From JAUILH01 sp965230535 (GTDB lineage: Bacteria; Bacteroidota; Bacteroidia; Flavobacteriales_D; JAUILH01): a stretch of DNA of 64,000 bases. The first letter of the stretch is position 1, and every line of letters begins with the position of its first letter. The DNA lies in contig OZ246010.1 in the NCBI GenBank assembly GCA_965230535.1, forward strand, positions 1,054,001-1,118,000, read 5' to 3'. Both the position numbers and the translations under genes were made by a program. Of this stretch, positions 60,029-64,000 are shown in pieces. Below the pieces are notes generated by a model. It was not told the origin of the DNA. It did not search any database and saw only the letters and a list, made by a program, of their open reading frames with translations.

Positions 60029-61405
60029 CTAATCAAGCAATACTACTTTCTCTGATTTCCCGATGGTTTGGCCATTGGCTTCTATTGTAAAAAAATAGAT
60101 TCCCGGCGACCAGCCTTCCAGATCTAAAGAAATGGTATTTTCTCCTGACATCAGCTCTTTTGATTCCAGACTTTCTACCAACTTTCCATTGGCATCAAAG
60201 GCCTTAATTTGAATCGTTTCCTGCATGTTTATATCCAACTCAATGTTCACTCTTCTTTTGGCTGGATTGGGAAAGAAATTTAATGACTTAATCAAACCTG
60301 TGTCATTAATGGAATTGGTGGTTAAATCAATTGGTTGTTGTTGTGTCACGCAATGAGTCATTCCTCCATATTCGTACAGATTCTGAACATTAATGCCTAC
60401 CACAGTTCTGTTGGGATATAGTCCCTGAATGATGTTTAAAGCTACGGCATCATTGGGATCGTTATAAACCGGAACCAGTACTACCCCATTTCCAATGTAG
60501 TAGTTACAATAAGACCCTTTGTTTCCCAGATTGGTGCCATATGTGGTTTGCACATTATTCTGAGTAAGAGGCACAGTCACAATATTATAAGGGACATTGT
60601 TTGCATTAGTGGCAGTATAAATGGTGTTAATTTCATTTCCGGTCACCAACCAATAGTCCAGATCCAGACTATCCATGGTTACTATGGTGCTGTCATTGGC
60701 AAATTTTAAAAATCCGTCTATATGATGATCTGTAATGTCCTGCCCATAAATGCCATCGAGCCAAATGAATTTCGTAAACCCGAGATAAGTCGTCATATAC
60801 TGCTCAATCTGCGTTTCTGTTAAACCGGGATTCCTACTCGAATGTGTGATACAACTTCTGGTCGCAATCATAGTCCCTTGTCCATCATGTTCTATAGCGC
60901 CCCCCTCCAGCACCATGGCACTTAAATCTACTCTAGGAATATTCAAGTCACTGCTGATACTTGCAGGAATGACATCACAATTGGAAAATGGGGTGTCTCC
61001 TCCCCAACCATTAAAGCCCCAATCTAAAATGGTGAGTTCGTTGTTTTGATTGTAAACGAATACCGGACCGTTATCTCTCACCCAAACATCATCCGTTGGG
61101 TGGATGTAAAAATCAATATTAGTTTGAGGTATACTCGCAGTATTCAGCAAAGCAATGATGTGATTCTTGTGCGTGTTATCCAGAGCAATGATATGGACCT
61201 TTTCTTCTGCCTCCAAGGCCTGAACCATGGTCACCCAACCTGCCTCTACGTCCCCCTGATAATAAGGTCCGTACAGATTATTATGAGGCCACTGTAGCCA
61301 GGTACCTTCATGTTCAAGATCTTCTCCCGGCATGCGGTAAGTTTGGGCATTGACCGTTGTCAATATAAATCCAAACACCAGAAATACTATTGTCTTAAAA
61401 ATCAT
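60029..61405 (-). CDS. T9SS-secreted agmatine/peptidylarginine deiminase family protein
   Basis: 458 residues: signal peptide (MIFKTIVFLVFGFILTTVNAQ), a deiminase domain (25-365), and a T9SS type A sorting domain (about 375-458, LNFFPNPAKRRVNIELD, WSPGIYFFTIEA). Active-site motifs of PF04371 are all present: DDVWVRDNGP, LEGGAIEHDGQGT, DITDHHIDGFLKF (His) and GGMTHCVTQQQP with the catalytic Cys. The combination of signal peptide, deiminase and T9SS tail parallels Porphyromonas PPAD, which citrullinates C-terminal arginines, but the motif spacing is also that of agmatine deiminase, so substrate is undecided. Expected at the cell surface or secreted. Confidence 0.88.
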   Translation of the reverse strand: MIFKTIVFLVFGFILTTVNAQTYRMPGEDLEHEGTWLQWPHNNLYGPYYQGDVEAGWVTMVQALEAEEKVHIIALDNTHKNHIIALLNTASIPQTNIDFYIHPTDDVWVRDNGPVFVYNQNNELTILDWGFNGWGGDTPFSNCDVIPASISSDLNIPRVDLSAMVLEGGAIEHDGQGTMIATRSCITHSSRNPGLTETQIEQYMTTYLGFTKFIWLDGIYGQDITDHHIDGFLKFANDSTIVTMDSLDLDYWLVTGNEINTIYTATNANNVPYNIVTVPLTQNNVQTTYGTNLGNKGSYCNYYIGNGVVLVPVYNDPNDAVALNIIQGLYPNRTVVGINVQNLYEYGGMTHCVTQQQPIDLTTNSINDTGLIKSLNFFPNPAKRRVNIELDINMQETIQIKAFDANGKLVESLESKELMSGENTISLDLEGWSPGIYFFTIEANGQTIGKSEKVVLLD

Positions 61406-61502
61406 ATCATTGGCTTATTATTATGGCAAAATACGCTTTATAAGTATTAACTCTCAAATTGTACCTTTCGTATCTTTAAGCATTTATTAATCAAACAAGA
61501 TC

Positions 61503-62063
61503 ATGTCCTTCAAACATATACAAGACTCGCAGATAAAACTGACCGAATTGATGCTCCCGTCTCATTCCAATTTTAGTGGAAAAATTCATGGTGGTTACAT
61601 TCTGAACTTAATGGATCAGGTGGCATTTGCCTGTGCTTCCAAACACTCTGGTCATTACTGTGTTACCGCTTCTGTAAACAGAGTTAATTTTCTAAATCCC
61701 ATTGAAGTTGGGGAACTCGTTACCCTAAAAGCTTCTGTTAATTTCACAGGGCGAACATCCATGGTTATTGGTGTTCGGGTCGAATCAGAAAACATAAAAA
61801 CAGGAGAAATGAAGCATTGTAATTCATCATATTTTACCATGGTTGCAAAAGATGAAGATGGTTACAATGTACCGGTCCCAGGCTTGATTTTAGACACAAT
61901 AGACAGTGCCAGACACTTTGCCAGAAGTATTCGTCATCAGGAACAAGCCAGAAAAAGAGACATGACTTTTAAACCTGAAAATTTCAAATTGGAAGACTAT
62001 ATTTCGGATCTGGAAAAACACAACAATGTACTTGATGAATCATTATTCTCTGTTGACAGCTAA
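61503..62063 (+). CDS. Acyl-CoA thioesterase, hotdog fold
   Basis: 186 residues. LMLPSHSNFSGKIHGGYILNLMDQVAFACASKHS holds the hotdog signature (N-x-x-G-x-x-HGG and the central helix with D), split around residues 17-50; VNRVNFLNPIEVGELVTLKASVNFTGRTSMVIGVRV follows as the beta sheet. This is the YciA/BFIT-like cytosolic acyl-CoA thioesterase class; the C-terminal 50 residues are a helical extension. TACCTTTC and TATCTTTA near 61462-61478 are candidate -7 elements. It is followed 12 bases later by the alpha/beta hydrolase, likely one operon. Confidence 0.88.
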   Translation: MSFKHIQDSQIKLTELMLPSHSNFSGKIHGGYILNLMDQVAFACASKHSGHYCVTASVNRVNFLNPIEVGELVTLKASVNFTGRTSMVIGVRVESENIKTGEMKHCNSSYFTMVAKDEDGYNVPVPGLILDTIDSARHFARSIRHQEQARKRDMTFKPENFKLEDYISDLEKHNNVLDESLFSVDS

Positions 62064-62075
62064 TTTTAAACCACT

Positions 62076-62768
62076 ATGGCAAAGATTCTTTTACTACACG
62101 GCGCACTGGGCACCAAAGATCAACTTTCCGGGATAAAAGCGCGACTATCGGAACACTTTGAGGTGTACGACCTCAACTTTGAAGGACATGGAGATGCCGC
62201 ATCCAACAAGGATTTTTCCATTGATCTGTTTACAGAAAATGTGATTGGTTTTCTGGAACAAAATAGCTTAAACGACATGATCATTTTTGGTTACAGCATG
62301 GGAGGTTATGTTGCTTTAAATCTTGCCTTAAAGAAGCCCGATTTAGTATCAAAAATTGTGACTTACGGAACCAAGTTTGATTGGACGGCTGATACAGCTG
62401 AACGAGAAGTAAAAATGCTCAACCCGGAAAAGATTGAAGAAAAAGTTCCGGCATTCGCAGAACGACTCAATGCTGTGCATATCTCAAATAACTGGAAAGA
62501 TGTCATGAACAAAACTGCACAAATGATGCTGGATTTGGGCAATGGCAAAAAACTAACTCCTGAAGACCTGAGAAAAATTCAAACGGAAACTCTGGTTACA
62601 ATAGGCTCAAAAGATCACATGGTAAGCGTTGAGGAATCTACAATGACAGCGAATTCCCTGGCGAAAGGAGAATTGATGATTTTCGAAAACGAACAACATC
62701 TGATTGAAAAGGTGAATGCAAAGGTATTGTGTGATAGCTTGGTGGAATTTGTTAATCCGTCCTCATGA
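62076..62768 (+). CDS. Cytoplasmic alpha/beta hydrolase
   Basis: 230 residues without signal peptide. ILLLHGALGTKDQLSGI is the HG oxyanion loop, FGYSMGGYVALNLA contains the nucleophile Ser in GYSMGG near residue 74, TLVTIGSKDHMVSVEE supplies the Asp, and NEQHLIEK the His. The family (MenH/BioH-like fold) covers many ester and thioester hydrolases. Linkage to a thioesterase suggests acyl substrates, which is inference. Its last 4 bases overlap the next start (ATGA at 62765). Confidence 0.85.
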   Translation: MAKILLLHGALGTKDQLSGIKARLSEHFEVYDLNFEGHGDAASNKDFSIDLFTENVIGFLEQNSLNDMIIFGYSMGGYVALNLALKKPDLVSKIVTYGTKFDWTADTAEREVKMLNPEKIEEKVPAFAERLNAVHISNNWKDVMNKTAQMMLDLGNGKKLTPEDLRKIQTETLVTIGSKDHMVSVEESTMTANSLAKGELMIFENEQHLIEKVNAKVLCDSLVEFVNPSS

Positions 62769-63373
62769 ATTACTCCAGGCTAATTGTCCTATGGGGAGTC
62801 ATTGGACTCGTACTAGCCTCTTATCTTGGCAGCAGCTTGTCTTCTAATTCTCAAACCGACGATGGTCGACTAACCAAACAACAGGAAAATGAGTTTCCCA
62901 ATTACCTAAAACCGGAGATGATGGGTTTGTGGAAGGCGGATTCTTTTAGAACGATAAGCTCTATTCCGGAAGAGAATCACTTAGTAATTTATCCTCAAGA
63001 TTCAACTAACCAAATATTAAGCTTACCAAACACAAAATACGGTCATGAGATACTCATGTTCTATAATAAAGATTCTATAGGCATGTATTCTTTAGAATCA
63101 GAGATAAAAACAATACAATTGGATTCAGCTCATACAGCTCCCTGTTTCAGTGGAATCTTCAAAATATCAGTAGTAAATCAAGAAGTATTGATACGAACAG
63201 ATTTTAGAGAAATTCGTTTCGAATTAAGCAATCCGATTTTGATCTTAAGAGAAAAATCTTTTGGATTTACCCTCATAGACTCAATTTACACCTATTATTC
63301 AAAGATTGACCCCGATTCATACTCTGCGGATGCGATCTCAAGTTTCCCTACCATTAAGGATTGTTATCTCTAA
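62765..63373 (+). CDS. Membrane-anchored protein of unknown function
   Basis: 202 residues. An N-terminal hydrophobic segment (LIVLWGVIGLVLASYLGSSL) is a signal anchor, followed by a periplasmic domain with no family I recognise: alternating strands and charged turns, and a single CFSGIFKIS motif near residue 125. The start overlaps the hydrolase stop, so it is translationally coupled to it. It converges with the next gene, 6 bases apart. Composition matches its neighbours, so it is taken as native. Confidence 0.65.
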   Translation: MNYSRLIVLWGVIGLVLASYLGSSLSSNSQTDDGRLTKQQENEFPNYLKPEMMGLWKADSFRTISSIPEENHLVIYPQDSTNQILSLPNTKYGHEILMFYNKDSIGMYSLESEIKTIQLDSAHTAPCFSGIFKISVVNQEVLIRTDFREIRFELSNPILILREKSFGFTLIDSIYTYYSKIDPDSYSADAISSFPTIKDCYL

Positions 63374-63379
63374 CGCGAC

Positions 63380-63967
63380 TTAATCCATCAAAATAGTAGT
63401 GAAGTAACCATTGTCCTGAAACTCTTGCTTTACTTTGGTGGCGTATTTTTTTGATAAGAATGGAGCCGTCACATAGCCTTCTCCACCTTCAACTTTTTGT
63501 CGGGTTAGACTCGAAAATGTCGTATTCAAATAATGGTCCTGCTCCACACGTTGAGGCACAATTACCACACGGTATTCCTGATAACCGGACCTTTGCGGAC
63601 CATTTCTGTCGATCAAATAATCAAACTCATGAATGATGATTTCTTCCTGGGCACTCATTTCTCCATCGATCGTAATCAACTCCCGTACCGTATTTGCCAG
63701 GTACTTCAATTCTCCCGTCTCCGGATGTGTTTTCAAATAATCATCCAAATCTTCCCATAAAACAAAGAACGGACTGATACTTGCCTTTTTGTGTCTTGCT
63801 TTGATAGCCCCCCAGATAACCTTGGTATGCCATTTGGCTGCCAGTTTATCTATAAATTCTTTTTCCTTATCATCCAACTTACCGTCGATCATGGCAATGG
63901 CACCCAGGATATCTATGACCTTCTCCTGAGAATGAGGTTTAAAGATTACCTTGGCCAAATAGCCCAT
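63380..63967 (-). CDS. TerB-like domain protein (5' end uncertain, may extend past window)
   Basis: 195 residues from the ATG at 63967. Two EF-hand-like acidic helix pairs typical of TerB-like modules: ILGAIAMIDGKLDDKEKEFIDKLA (residues 19-42) and VRELITIDGEMSAQEEIIIHEF (about 93-114). The last 80 residues form a mixed alpha/beta region (YQEYRVVIVPQRVEQ, KYATKVKQEFQDNGYF). The frame has no stop upstream of the ATG to the window edge, so the gene may start outside the window and be longer. Function unknown; TerB-like domains are linked to metal or stress response. Confidence 0.65.
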   Translation of the reverse strand: MGYLAKVIFKPHSQEKVIDILGAIAMIDGKLDDKEKEFIDKLAAKWHTKVIWGAIKARHKKASISPFFVLWEDLDDYLKTHPETGELKYLANTVRELITIDGEMSAQEEIIIHEFDYLIDRNGPQRSGYQEYRVVIVPQRVEQDHYLNTTFSSLTRQKVEGGEGYVTAPFLSKKYATKVKQEFQDNGYFTTILMD

Positions 63968-64000
63968 CTCCGACCGTTCTTTTCTAATTGAGCGAGAAAT

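Noticed and set aside
1..64000. tRNA, rRNA, insertion sequence or attachment site
   Set aside because: I looked for T-arm consensus sequences, transposase or integrase motifs and flanking terminal repeats and saw none. A tRNA scan would be needed to be certain.

Overview
This window looks like chromosomal DNA of a Bacteroidota bacterium, most likely a free-living or marine member of the Flavobacteriales. Six proteins end in a type IX secretion (T9SS) type A C-terminal sorting domain. Many genes are preceded by the Bacteroidota -7 element TAnnTTTG (some with a TTG/TTTG box 18-20 bp upstream), and Shine-Dalgarno sequences are essentially absent. SprB-like, HYR-like and SBBP-like surface repeats, TonB-dependent uptake and LytTR regulators fit the same assignment. 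I see no tRNA, rRNA, transposase, integrase, phage structural gene or CRISPR array. No stretch of more than about 220 bases lacks a gene or a recognisable regulatory element.

Layout. 1-12 kb: two TPR-containing multi-pass membrane proteins (807-2783 and 9644-11950, GT-C-like) flank an operon for a beta-roll protein with an S74 self-cleaving chaperone domain (2938-4782) and a 1607-residue T9SS adhesin (4786-9609). 12-15.3 kb: AraC regulator, S41 peptidase, YeeZ-like dehydrogenase. 15.3-32 kb: a sensor/surface block made of a fibre-like operon plus a TPR-TM-HTH regulator (15349-20622), an unknown four-helix membrane protein beside a LytTR two-component pair (21572-25732), and a second TPR-TM-HTH regulator followed by a giant repeat adhesin (25889-31912). 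32-33 kb: a CxxC thioredoxin-like protein and a MarR regulator with a Cys cluster. 33-42.7 kb: lipoprotein, esterase, a probable zinc-uptake operon (ZnuD-like receptor plus two lipoproteins, with a Zur-like regulator convergent), a GNAT, another MarR, and a divergent DUF6607/FMN_bind-like pair. 42.7-51.4 kb: a one-component propeller-LytTR regulator, a WYL regulator with a small-protein operon, hydrolase, ankyrin protein and methyltransferase. 51.4-64 kb: a T9SS protein, a Crp regulator with its SRPBCC target, a second fibre operon divergent from a histidine kinase/LytTR pair, a T9SS-secreted deiminase, and a thioesterase/hydrolase operon.

How the genes work together. The strongest theme is a repeated pairing of a TPR sensor-regulator with a secreted surface protein. 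Two paralogous membrane-tethered TPR-HTH regulators have nearly the same recognition helix. Next to each lies a short intergenic region carrying two TCTCTACA half-sites exactly 11 bp apart, in front of a T9SS surface-protein gene. A third fibre operon is divergent from a TPR histidine kinase/LytTR pair, and a 9-bp direct repeat with a 13-bp spacer lies between them. I infer a family of self-contained modules that control surface display. Secondary regulatory circuits readable from the sequence are a MarR-type redox switch with a shared 12-mer in two promoters, a Zur-type double operator on the zinc receptor gene, a Crp palindrome, a WYL TGACA-N6-TGTCA site, and a 20-bp direct repeat between divergent promoters. 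Functions are assigned from motifs by eye, and none has been tested by a database search.
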